This document shows, in pieces, positions 1-8,331 of a stretch of DNA of 64,000 bases. This stretch comes from Campylobacter lari (lineage in GTDB: Bacteria > Campylobacterota > Campylobacteria > Campylobacterales > Campylobacteraceae). Position numbers and translations under genes: made by a program. The stretch is taken from positions 1 through 64,000 of the forward strand of contig NZ_SMTT01000005.1 of the NCBI RefSeq assembly GCF_004357905.1. The letters are read 5' to 3'. A model generated the notes under the pieces. It did not search any database and had not been told where the DNA came from. It was given only the letters and a program-made list of their open reading frames with translations. Each line of letters starts with the position of its first letter. Positions within the stretch are counted from its first letter, which is position 1.

Positions 1-25
1 TCTTAGAAGAAATTATCTTCTAAGA
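1..25 (-). terminator. Stem-loop after the Mo reductase gene
   Basis: A perfect 10-bp inverted repeat (TCTTAGAAGA at 1-10, TCTTCTAAGA at 16-25) encloses a 5-base loop. It lies just past the stop codon of the minus-strand reductase gene, the usual place for an intrinsic terminator. The tail that should hold a U-run falls outside the window, so the class cannot be confirmed. Confidence 0.65.
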
Positions 26-34
26 AAGAGAATG

Positions 35-2554
35 TTATACAGCGCCTTTTGGAGCTGTAAATGCTGTTATTTTAGGCGGCAATCCCTTATATTTTTCTAT
101 ATTTACTAAGCCTGTATGAGAAATGTTTCCGTTTGCTAATTCAGAAGTTGGCATATCAATAGTTAAGACATTTACATTTCCGTATTTGCACATTCCTTCA
201 TCATTTGGATCATACCAGCCACCTTCGCATAATCTTACAACATTTGGCATAATATCTTTAGTTACCACAGCACCTGCGAGAACTTGACCTCTTTTATTGA
301 AAACTCTTACAATATTGCCATTTTTGATTCCAAGTTTTTTAGCATCAATAGGATTGATTAAGATAGGTTCTCTATCATTTACTGCATATTTTTCACGCAA
401 TAAGGTATGACACATTTGAGAGTGAAGCCTATCTGTTGGATGATTAGTTAGTAGATGAAAAGGTGTTTCCTTAGTAGCATTTCCTAGCCATTCTATCGGC
501 TCCATCCACATTGGATGTGCTTTGCAGTCTTTATAGTTATACTTTTCGATAGTTTTTGAGTAAATTTCTATCAAGCCTGATTCGGTGCCTAGAGCATTTA
601 AAATAGGATCTTCAATAAATTCAGAAAATCTCACCCATTCCATGCTTTCTATGGTTGGAGAAAAAGTTATAGGCTCATTTTTGGCCCAAAATTCTTCAAA
701 ACTTGGCATTTTTGGCTCAAATACATCCCCATAAGCTTGAGTTTGTTTTAAAGCGCTATTGTAGTATTCTTTAATAAAATCTTTTGCTTTTTTACCATTT
801 TCGGTATAAGCATTAAATACATCATCTCCATACACTTTACAAATATCAGCAAAAATTTCATAGTCATCTTTGCTCTCGCCTATTGGTAATACTGCTTGCT
901 TCATTGGAGCTATATTCATATTAGAATAATCTCCACTCATGGTAATATCATCTCGTTCATAAGAACTTGTGGTAGGCATTACAATATCTGCCATTTTCGC
1001 AGTTGGAGTCCAATAAATTTCATTTACAACTATAGTTCTTGGTTTTTGCCATGCTTTGATGTTAGTGTTTGTATTTTGATGATGGACTATAGGATTTCCA
1101 CCTGCCCAATAAATAAAGTCAATATCAGGATAGGTTATTTTAGAACCATTATTGTCTATAACTTTCCCAGGATTTAATAAAGCATCAGCTATTCTAGCTA
1201 CAGGAAAAGAATAACTAGCAGTATTTTGTAGCCATTCAGCACCACCTTGAGATTCTCCATTTTTTGGCATACCTTTAAATTTACCATTTTCCCAAATTCC
1301 CACAGCTCCTGCTGTAATACCTCCTATAACACCACCTTTGCATGATGGAACACCGCCATTACTATAGTGATAACTTAAGCCAAATCCACCACCTTTAGTG
1401 CCAATTTGACCAAGCATTGAAGCTAGGGTTATTAACATCCAATGAGGTTGCTCGCCATGATGAGCTCTTTGCATACCCCAACCACTCATGATCATAGTAG
1501 GGTTATCATAAAAACTTTCAGCTAGTGTTTTGATGATTTTTTCATCAATTCCACAAATTTTACTTGCCCATTTTGTATCTTTTTTAATACCATCATTCTT
1601 GCCATCTAAATAAGCTTTGAACTTATCAAATCCACTTGTATAATTTTCTAAAAATTCATAATTGACTTTATTTTTTTCGATCAAATGACTAGCCATGCCT
1701 ATCATCATAGCAACATCTGTATTTGGTTTTGGAGAGATCCATTGTGCATTTAAAAATTTAGCAGTTTCGGTTTTTATAGGATCTATGCAAATAACCTTGA
1801 TTTTACTATTTTTTAATTTTTCAAAGTAAGCAAGACCTCTTTGATCGTTTGAAGTCCAAGCTATTCTTAAAGTAGCGATAGGATTAGCACCCCAAATAAC
1901 TACTATTTTAGAATGTTCTAAAATGTTTTCCCATGAAGTTTGCTGTTCATACACTTCAATAGAGCCTACAACATAAGGCATTATTATTTGAGAAGCTCCG
2001 GTTGAGTAATCTCCGGTAGTCCCTACAAAACCACCTGTGACATTTAAAAATCTATGGAGCAATATTCTACAATTTTGCATATTTCCACTAGATTTCCATC
2101 CGTAGCTTCCACCAAATATAGCTTGAGTTCCTTTTTGCTCTCTTGTTTTTTTAAGTTCTTTTGCTATAAGTTTTATAGCCTCATCATAACTTACACGCAC
2201 AAATTCATCTTTTCCTCTAAGTTCAGGTTTTGGACTGTCGGGATTTTCAAGATAGCTTTTTCTAACATAAGGATATTTCACGCGCGATTTGTAGATCATA
2301 TCTGCTGTATAGTGTTGTAAAGGATTGTCAATTTGTGTTACTTTTTCCCATGGCTCACTTTTAATTACCACACCATCTTTAATGGTAAGTTTTAAAATTC
2401 CCCAATGTGCTGCTGTTATCACACTTCCATTTTTTACTAAACCAGAATTTATTTGAGAAACTTCTATATTTTTACTCATGGCTAAACTAGGAGCTAAAGG
2501 CAACACGCTTAACCCTGCTCCGATTTTTAAAAATTTTCTTCTATCAAGTCCCAT
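35..2554 (-). CDS. torA: Periplasmic molybdopterin oxidoreductase, TMAO/DMSO reductase type
   Basis: Terminal reductase of the DMSO reductase family, expected to reduce TMAO or DMSO in the periplasm. Residues 4-10 (DRRKFLK) form a twin-arginine motif followed by a hydrophobic stretch and an SLA-type cleavage site near residue 25, so export should be by Tat after cofactor insertion. The segments YGWKSSG (151-157) and YSTGASQ (183-189) match the cofactor pocket of the serine-ligated branch, with Ser184 the expected Mo ligand. At 839 residues it is full length. Its AAGGAGG ribosome site lies inside the last codons of the upstream cytochrome gene, so the two are translated together. It matches my memory of C. 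jejuni Cj0264c. Substrate choice between TMAO, DMSO and other N- or S-oxides cannot be read from sequence. Confidence 0.85.
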   Translation of the reverse strand: MGLDRRKFLKIGAGLSVLPLAPSLAMSKNIEVSQINSGLVKNGSVITAAHWGILKLTIKDGVVIKSEPWEKVTQIDNPLQHYTADMIYKSRVKYPYVRKSYLENPDSPKPELRGKDEFVRVSYDEAIKLIAKELKKTREQKGTQAIFGGSYGWKSSGNMQNCRILLHRFLNVTGGFVGTTGDYSTGASQIIMPYVVGSIEVYEQQTSWENILEHSKIVVIWGANPIATLRIAWTSNDQRGLAYFEKLKNSKIKVICIDPIKTETAKFLNAQWISPKPNTDVAMMIGMASHLIEKNKVNYEFLENYTSGFDKFKAYLDGKNDGIKKDTKWASKICGIDEKIIKTLAESFYDNPTMIMSGWGMQRAHHGEQPHWMLITLASMLGQIGTKGGGFGLSYHYSNGGVPSCKGGVIGGITAGAVGIWENGKFKGMPKNGESQGGAEWLQNTASYSFPVARIADALLNPGKVIDNNGSKITYPDIDFIYWAGGNPIVHHQNTNTNIKAWQKPRTIVVNEIYWTPTAKMADIVMPTTSSYERDDITMSGDYSNMNIAPMKQAVLPIGESKDDYEIFADICKVYGDDVFNAYTENGKKAKDFIKEYYNSALKQTQAYGDVFEPKMPSFEEFWAKNEPITFSPTIESMEWVRFSEFIEDPILNALGTESGLIEIYSKTIEKYNYKDCKAHPMWMEPIEWLGNATKETPFHLLTNHPTDRLHSQMCHTLLREKYAVNDREPILINPIDAKKLGIKNGNIVRVFNKRGQVLAGAVVTKDIMPNVVRLCEGGWYDPNDEGMCKYGNVNVLTIDMPTSELANGNISHTGLVNIEKYKGLPPKITAFTAPKGAV

Positions 2555-2555
2555 T

Positions 2556-3134
2556 TTATTTTACCTCCTTAAAATCTTTTGCATTTTTTTGCAAATACTG
2601 TATCACTAGCCAATGATCTTTTTTATCAATTCCTGTTCTATTTACCATTGATCTAAAAGTAGCAGGCCAGCCATTAGCACTAAATTCACTTTCTTTATGA
2701 ACGCTATGACAAATTCCGCAATTATTCATATAAAGCTCTTTAGCTTTTATAAACATTTCTTTGTTGCTTTTTGCAAAATCTTTCTTGTCAGTCCAAACTT
2801 CTATGGTAGCTTTATCCCATTTTCCATTTTTGCTTTTAGTATAAGTTTTAAAATCAAGTTTTGTATTTTTAGAAAATGCAGCAACTATGATTCTTTGACT
2901 ATCGTTGTAATAAAGCACAGAAGGCGAAGCAGGATTAACATAGCCTGTGATCTTGACTAAAACTTTATTTCCATCAGTTTTTAATACTTCAAAAGGATTT
3001 GTGGGTAGCAATCTACCAACAGCTTTTGTGTCATTTTTGCTTAAGTAAAGTGAGCTTACTTCACTTGTAAAAAATTCATTTTTAGCGCAAACAAAAGAAA
3101 CAAGCGCTAAACAGAAAACTAAAATTTTTCCCAT
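2556..3134 (-). CDS. Periplasmic monohaem cytochrome c, partner of the Mo reductase
   Basis: A 192-residue secreted protein. Residues 1-17 form a short signal peptide ending in VCA. The C-terminal third has one haem c site, CGICH (139-143), and a later Met (about 163) that could be the second axial ligand. The middle of the protein (about 20-110) has no motif I recognise. The gene starts at an ATG four bases after a strong AAGGAGG and ends one base short of the reductase start. The obvious role is electron delivery from the quinol oxidation step to the reductase. It corresponds to recalled Cj0265c. It differs from classical TorC, which is a pentahaem NapC-type protein. Confidence 0.8.
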   Translation of the reverse strand: MGKILVFCLALVSFVCAKNEFFTSEVSSLYLSKNDTKAVGRLLPTNPFEVLKTDGNKVLVKITGYVNPASPSVLYYNDSQRIIVAAFSKNTKLDFKTYTKSKNGKWDKATIEVWTDKKDFAKSNKEMFIKAKELYMNNCGICHSVHKESEFSANGWPATFRSMVNRTGIDKKDHWLVIQYLQKNAKDFKEVK

Positions 3135-3165
3135 TTTGCCTCCTTGATATTTTTAATATAAACTT

Positions 3166-3171
3166 ATTGTA
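3166..3171 (-). promoter_or_regulatory. Candidate -10 box for the cytochrome-reductase operon
   Basis: On the minus strand, TACAAT lies about 32 bases upstream of the cytochrome start in AT-rich DNA. Campylobacter sigma-70 promoters rely mostly on an extended -10 with periodic AT tracts, so no -35 is expected. The predicted start would leave a leader of about 25 bases containing AAGGAGG at 3139-3145. Confidence 0.4.
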
Positions 3172-3320
3172 TAACTTTAGTATTAAAATTTTCTTAGTAT
3201 AAAAATATAAAAAATGCAATAATAAATATTATCTAATAATTTTTTATTAATTTTTAATTTATTTGTTTTTATATTTTCATAAAGTCTTTTCAATCCTTTA
3301 AAGTAAATTTTAGTAAAATA

Positions 3321-3326
3321 TAAAAT
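3321..3326 (+). promoter_or_regulatory. Candidate -10 box for the accessory island
   Basis: TAAAAT sits 20 bases upstream of the restriction-enzyme ATG, with AAAGG at 3336-3340 as ribosome site. The 3135-3346 gap between the divergent operons is strongly AT-rich and contains no gene; I see only these promoter elements in it. Confidence 0.45.
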
Positions 3327-3346
3327 ATTCTTTATAAAGGTTAAAA

Positions 3347-6300
3347 ATGCACTTTACTTTGCTAAATGAAAAAGATTTTTTCAACCCCTACTACCGCAAA
3401 AAGCAAATTACACAAAATGAATTTGACACTTTTAGCAAGGCTTTAATGCAGTATCTAGAAAGGCTTGAAAGCTCACAAAGTGAAAATGAAGATTATCTTG
3501 TAGCTAACACACTTAGTCCATTTTTAACCACTCTAAATTTCAAAACCCACATCAAAACCAAGCAAAAAGGCAAAAGCGAGATTGATTTAGCCATTGCTAA
3601 AGATGAGTTTAGCAAAGACTTAGAAGTTCTCATCGAAGCTAAAAAGCCCAACTCAAAAGAATTCATCATCCACGCAAAGCCAAATTCCAAAGCCTTGCAT
3701 GAAGCCATTTTGTATTATTTTAGAAACAGAGAGCATAGCTTTAGTTTGAAATTTATCATCATCACAGACTTTTATAAATTCTACATTTTCAAAGCTAGTG
3801 AATTTGAAGAGCTTTTTTATAAAAACACAAGCTTTAAAAAGCTTTTTGAAGAATTTCAAAGCCCAAATTCACTTTTTAAAGGCAACACCGATGAATTTTA
3901 CAAAGAAGCAAGCAAACTCATAGAAAATTCCAAAGAAAGCTTAAAAGGCTTTTTCATCGATTTAGCCTTTTTAAAAGATGAGCAAAAGTCAAATTTCAAA
4001 AACCTAGCAAGCATTTTTAAAACCTTTCATAGAGACTTTTTGCTAAATGAATTTAGCCCAAATGACGCAAACTCATTAAACAACGCATTCTATAAAGAGC
4101 TTTTATACATCTTAGGTTTAAGCGAGAGCAAACAACTTTCTAAATTCATCATCACACAAAGTGAGCAAAGCAAACAAGCCCAAGGCACGCTTTATCATCT
4201 CATAGCGAGCAAGCTTCCAAAGCATGACTTTGAAGAGGTGTTAAAATTCATCATACTTTGGCTAAACCGCATTTTATTTTTAAAGCTTATCGAGTCTAAT
4301 TTAGTTAGATTTAATGATGATAAAACCCTTAAATTTCTAAACTATGAAAAAATTCCAAATTTTACTACCCTTTCACACCTTTTCTTTGATATCTTAGCTA
4401 AAGAAAAACACACAAGGACGCAGAGTAAATTTAGCTATTTGCCTTATTTAAATTCATCACTTTTTGAAAAACAAGCCATCGAAAAAACTACACTAGAAAT
4501 CGCTACTTTAGAAAATGATGCTTTGCTAGAGTATCACCCGCACACGCAGTTAAAAGATGACAAAGGCAAAAGTAAAAAAGGTAAAGTAGGTTTGCTTGAG
4601 TATTTGTTTGAGTTTTTAGACAGCTTTGATTTTGGAGCAGATGAGCAAAGCGAAGAACTCATCAAACAAAAAGAACTCATCAACTCAAGCGTTTTAGGAA
4701 ATGTCTTTGAAAAACTAAATGGCTACAAAGAAGGTAGTTTTTATACCCCAAGTTTTATCACTTCATATATGTGTAAAGCAAGTATAGAAAAAGTCGTGCT
4801 TGATAAGTTTAACCATATTTTTAAGCTAAATGCCACCAAGCTAAGCGAGCTAAGAACCCAGCTACGCCAAGAAAAAATCCCTCAAGAGCAAAAACTAGCC
4901 TTGCTAAATTCCATACGCATTTGCGATCCTGCAGTGGGAAGTGGGCATTTTTTAGTTTCAGCTTTAAATGCCATGCTTATGGTGCATTATGAGCTTGGTT
5001 TGTTTGAAGAGGACTTTTACCTAAGCGTGCAAAATGATGAAATTTTAGTGCAAAATCACAAAGGCCAGTTTTTAGAGTATAAACACCCTGATTTTGACAA
5101 AGACAAAACCCACCTTTGTCAAAAAGAACTTTTCGAGCGTAAAAAAGACATCATAGAAAACAATCTTTTTGGAGTAGATATCAACCCAAACTCATGTGAG
5201 ATCACTAAACTAAGACTTTGGATAGAGCTTTTAAAACACAGCTTTTATGAAAGCTTTGATGATACAAACTATCATGATCTTAAAACCCTACCAAACATCG
5301 ACATCAACATAAAATGTGGGAATTCGCTTATAAGTTATTTTGAAATTCACAAAAGCCTTTCTCACTACCCAAACATCAAAGAACGCATGGATAAATACAA
5401 ACGCATAGTCAAAGACTACAAAGAAGGCTTTTACACCGACAAAACTCTCATCGCAAAAGAGATCAAAAACCTCAAAGAATCTTTTAAAAATTTCTGCTTA
5501 AAAGACAAATTTGCCAAAGAGATTAAGCAACTTACCAACGGCGCTAATGAATACTCTAAAAAATACGGCGATTTTTTAGCGCAAGATGAAAAAGATGAGA
5601 ATTTTAGAGCATTTTTCTCTAAAAATATGTTTGAATTTGACTTTGATGAAAGTGCAGCTAAGAAAGAATTTAAAAAGCTTAAAAAGCTTTATGAGAGTAT
5701 ATTTGACTTAGAAAGTGCAAATCCTTTTGAATGGCGTTTTGAATTTAGCGAAGTGCTTGATGAGGGCGGGAATTTTCAAGGGTTTGATCTCATCATCGGT
5801 AACCCACCTTACATCAGACAAGAAGACATCAAAGAACTAAAGCCAAATTTAGCCAAAAACTATAAAGTCTATAAAGGCACTAGCGACATTTATACTTACT
5901 TTTATGAGCTTGGGTTTAATGTGCTAAAGCAAAATGGTGTTTTGTCTTTCATCACTTCAAACAAATACACAAGAGCAGGTTATGGAGAAGCTTTAAGAGA
6001 GTTTTTACTCAAAAATACCACACTTTTAGAATACATCGATCTAAATGGTATAAAAGTCTTTGATAGTGCTACGGTAGATACTTCCATACTAAGCTTTGAA
6101 AAAGCAAAAACTAAAGATAATAGCTTCAAATACCTAGCCCCAAACACCGAGCTTTTAAAAGAAAACGACTTTAACATAGAAAGCATTTTAAATTTTAACA
6201 AAATCGCACAAAATTCTTTAAGCAAAGAAAGCTTTACTTTTAACGATGAGGGTACAAACGCACTAAAAGCAAAGATAGAAAATCACGGCACTCCACTTAA

Positions 6301-7129
6301 AGACTGGCATGGGCTTAATATAAACTATGGCATAAAAACGGGCTATAATGAAGCCTTTATCATCACTACTGAAAAAAGAGATGAAATTCTAGCTAAATGC
6401 AAAGATGAAGCCGAAAAAGAACGCACCGCCAAACTCATACGCAAAATGTTACGCGGTAGAGATATAAAAAGATATAGTTATGAGTGGGCGAATTTGTGGA
6501 TTATAGTTTTTGAATTTGGAAGTTATAAAATTTTAGAAAAAGAATATCCTGCTATATATAATCATTTAAAGCAATATAAGAAAAAACTTCAAGCTAGGGG
6601 ACAATGTACTAATAAGCCCATAACGGATCAAAAACCATATTTAGGACAACATCATTGGCTTGAGTTAGATAACAATCCAAATAAAGATTATTTATCGCAG
6701 TTTGAAAAGGAAAAAATAATATATAGTGAAATTGTGAGAAGTCCGCAATTTTATTTAGATACAAAGTTAAATTTTTACGCAGAAGCAACAAGTTTTATTT
6801 TAACAGGGGAAAATCTAAAATATCTCATTGCTTTTTTAAACAATGATTTTGTGGCTTTTATATTTAAAACATTTTACGCCGGTGGAAACTTAGGTGAAAA
6901 TGGATTTAGATATAAAAAGGCATTTTTAGAAAGACTTCCTATACCAAAAATAAATTCTAAAAATGAAAAACTAGCAAACGAGCTTATAAGCTTAGTCGAT
7001 GAGATTTTAGTTTTAAAAGAGCAAGACAAAAACGCAAACACCAAAACCCAAGAAGACAAAATAAACTCTATCGTTTATAAACTTTACAACCTAAACGAAG
7101 AAGAAATAAAAATCATTGAAGGCAAGTAA
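3347..7129 (+). CDS. Type IIG restriction-modification enzyme (fused nuclease and N6-adenine methylase)
   Basis: Single-chain enzyme expected to methylate adenine in a specific site and cut unmodified DNA. The N-terminal part has a PD-(D/E)xK nuclease signature, SEID (77-80) with E-A-K at 97-99. Methylase motif I is CDPAVGSGHF (about 526-535) and the catalytic motif is NPPY at 819-822, as in the Eco57I/gamma-class adenine methylases. A TaqI-type specificity region follows (about 1000-1220). At 1260 residues it has the usual type IIG size. The start has AAAGG at 3336-3340, and the stop overlaps the kinase start by one base. Base composition drops over about 6480-6960, inside the specificity region, and rises again at the 3' end. 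It resembles recalled Cj0690c. A BREX PglX is the main alternative, but PglX lacks this nuclease motif. The recognition site is not predictable. Confidence 0.85.
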   Translation: MHFTLLNEKDFFNPYYRKKQITQNEFDTFSKALMQYLERLESSQSENEDYLVANTLSPFLTTLNFKTHIKTKQKGKSEIDLAIAKDEFSKDLEVLIEAKKPNSKEFIIHAKPNSKALHEAILYYFRNREHSFSLKFIIITDFYKFYIFKASEFEELFYKNTSFKKLFEEFQSPNSLFKGNTDEFYKEASKLIENSKESLKGFFIDLAFLKDEQKSNFKNLASIFKTFHRDFLLNEFSPNDANSLNNAFYKELLYILGLSESKQLSKFIITQSEQSKQAQGTLYHLIASKLPKHDFEEVLKFIILWLNRILFLKLIESNLVRFNDDKTLKFLNYEKIPNFTTLSHLFFDILAKEKHTRTQSKFSYLPYLNSSLFEKQAIEKTTLEIATLENDALLEYHPHTQLKDDKGKSKKGKVGLLEYLFEFLDSFDFGADEQSEELIKQKELINSSVLGNVFEKLNGYKEGSFYTPSFITSYMCKASIEKVVLDKFNHIFKLNATKLSELRTQLRQEKIPQEQKLALLNSIRICDPAVGSGHFLVSALNAMLMVHYELGLFEEDFYLSVQNDEILVQNHKGQFLEYKHPDFDKDKTHLCQKELFERKKDIIENNLFGVDINPNSCEITKLRLWIELLKHSFYESFDDTNYHDLKTLPNIDINIKCGNSLISYFEIHKSLSHYPNIKERMDKYKRIVKDYKEGFYTDKTLIAKEIKNLKESFKNFCLKDKFAKEIKQLTNGANEYSKKYGDFLAQDEKDENFRAFFSKNMFEFDFDESAAKKEFKKLKKLYESIFDLESANPFEWRFEFSEVLDEGGNFQGFDLIIGNPPYIRQEDIKELKPNLAKNYKVYKGTSDIYTYFYELGFNVLKQNGVLSFITSNKYTRAGYGEALREFLLKNTTLLEYIDLNGIKVFDSATVDTSILSFEKAKTKDNSFKYLAPNTELLKENDFNIESILNFNKIAQNSLSKESFTFNDEGTNALKAKIENHGTPLKDWHGLNINYGIKTGYNEAFIITTEKRDEILAKCKDEAEKERTAKLIRKMLRGRDIKRYSYEWANLWIIVFEFGSYKILEKEYPAIYNHLKQYKKKLQARGQCTNKPITDQKPYLGQHHWLELDNNPNKDYLSQFEKEKIIYSEIVRSPQFYLDTKLNFYAEATSFILTGENLKYLIAFLNNDFVAFIFKTFYAGGNLGENGFRYKKAFLERLPIPKINSKNEKLANELISLVDEILVLKEQDKNANTKTQEDKINSIVYKLYNLNEEEIKIIEGK

Positions 7130-8298
7130 TGGAAGATAAGATTATAAACTCTATAGAGAATGCTTTTGATGAAATTAAATACCAAACAAATGTGGAGTAT
7201 GTTGCCTTGTATTATATTTTTGATAATGAAAAATTACAATTAATTTTTTCAACATTGCATGAAAAAATTATGTCTTGTTTTCAAAGAATGAACACACGTC
7301 TTCCTAGCACTGAAAAAGGTAATCACTATTGGGCTAGTGAAAGTGGAACATTAAAATACAGCATAGAGTTAGCATTAGAATTGCAAAAAAAACTTAAAAA
7401 CAGCAGCTTGTCTTTCGAAATAGATGAATATTACGCTGATGTTTTTAATAAATGTATTAAATTTTTAAAAAGTAGTGGAGGTAGTATAATTCCTATTGGA
7501 ATGGAAAAAATAGAAATTTATAAAATTATTCCTATATTTAAAAAATCAGGTTTTATTAAAAATTCAAAAACTAATATAGAGTATCAATTAAAAAATATTG
7601 GTTGTGGTTCTTATGCGAAAGTATTTAAATATTATGATGAATTTTATCAATGTGATTTTGCTTTAAAAAGATTGAATGAAAATGTAAATACTAAAGAAAT
7701 TGAAAGATTTTTAAAAGAATTTGAAACAATGAAAAGCATAAACAATCCTTATGTTTTAAAAGTATATTCTTTAAATAAAGATAGAAATGAATATATTATG
7801 GAATATGCTGATTTTACTTTAGAAAAATATATAAATCAAAATAATTCCAAACTTTTGATTGATGAAAAAATTAATTTAGGTTGTCAAATAATTAGAGGTA
7901 TTGAAATTTTATGGAATAAAAAAATATTACATAGAGATATAAGCTTTAAAAATATTTTATTAAAGATATACGATGATATTTATCCTGTAGTAAAAATTTC
8001 AGATTTTGGGCTTATAAAAGAGATTGATAGTCAATTAACAAGTGAAAATACAGAAGTAAAAGGAAGTTTAAATGAAATTTCTAGATTACAAAAAAAGGGT
8101 TTTAAAAACTATGATACAAGTGATGAAATTTATGCTTTAAGTAGAGTTTTGTATTTTGTAGCCACTGGAAAAACAAATATGGAAAAAGCTAAATGCAACT
8201 TTTTACAAAAAGCAACTGATGAAAATATAGAGAATAGATATAAAAATTTAAATGATTTAAGAAAAGATTTTGTTTCTTTTTTAAAAAACTGCACGTAA
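7129..8298 (+). CDS. Hanks-type Ser/Thr protein kinase with an unknown N-terminal domain
   Basis: A 389-residue protein in two parts. Residues 1-150 form a mostly helical domain I do not recognise. Residues 152-389 are a eukaryotic-like kinase: glycine loop IGCGSYAKV (157-165), ATP lysine K180 in FALK, catalytic loop HRDISFKN (268-275) and DFG at 292-294. A subdomain IX-like DEIYALSRV segment follows (332-340). The catalytic residues are present, but the expected APE motif of the activation segment is not obvious. No membrane segment is seen, so it should be cytosolic. It starts on the stop codon of the restriction-enzyme gene (TAATG) with GAAGG at 7118-7122, so the two are coupled. The DNA is very AT-rich (11 G+C in 60 bases at 7681-7740). 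The stop codon lies inside the 36-bp repeat. A role in defence or in controlling the neighbours is inference. Confidence 0.85.
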   Translation: MEDKIINSIENAFDEIKYQTNVEYVALYYIFDNEKLQLIFSTLHEKIMSCFQRMNTRLPSTEKGNHYWASESGTLKYSIELALELQKKLKNSSLSFEIDEYYADVFNKCIKFLKSSGGSIIPIGMEKIEIYKIIPIFKKSGFIKNSKTNIEYQLKNIGCGSYAKVFKYYDEFYQCDFALKRLNENVNTKEIERFLKEFETMKSINNPYVLKVYSLNKDRNEYIMEYADFTLEKYINQNNSKLLIDEKINLGCQIIRGIEILWNKKILHRDISFKNILLKIYDDIYPVVKISDFGLIKEIDSQLTSENTEVKGSLNEISRLQKKGFKNYDTSDEIYALSRVLYFVATGKTNMEKAKCNFLQKATDENIENRYKNLNDLRKDFVSFLKNCT

Positions 8299-8318
8299 AA
8301 ACTCCATAGTGCCAAGCT
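8283..8318. repeat. 36-bp perfect direct repeat, left copy
   Basis: This stretch is identical to 10073-10108, 1,790 bases away. Here it encodes the last residues of the kinase (KNCT) and then runs into the leader of the next gene. In the right copy it is read in another frame. Weaker similarity continues a few bases further downstream. The two copies bracket the pentapeptide-like gene. Confidence 0.95.
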
Positions 8319-8331
8319 AAAAGGATAAAAA

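Noticed and set aside
3347-7129. The large methylase as a BREX/Pgl PglX protein with the neighbouring kinase as PglW
   Set aside because: The N-terminus carries a D...ExK nuclease motif, the kinase is far shorter than PglW, and no pglZ, brxC or pglY gene is in the window.
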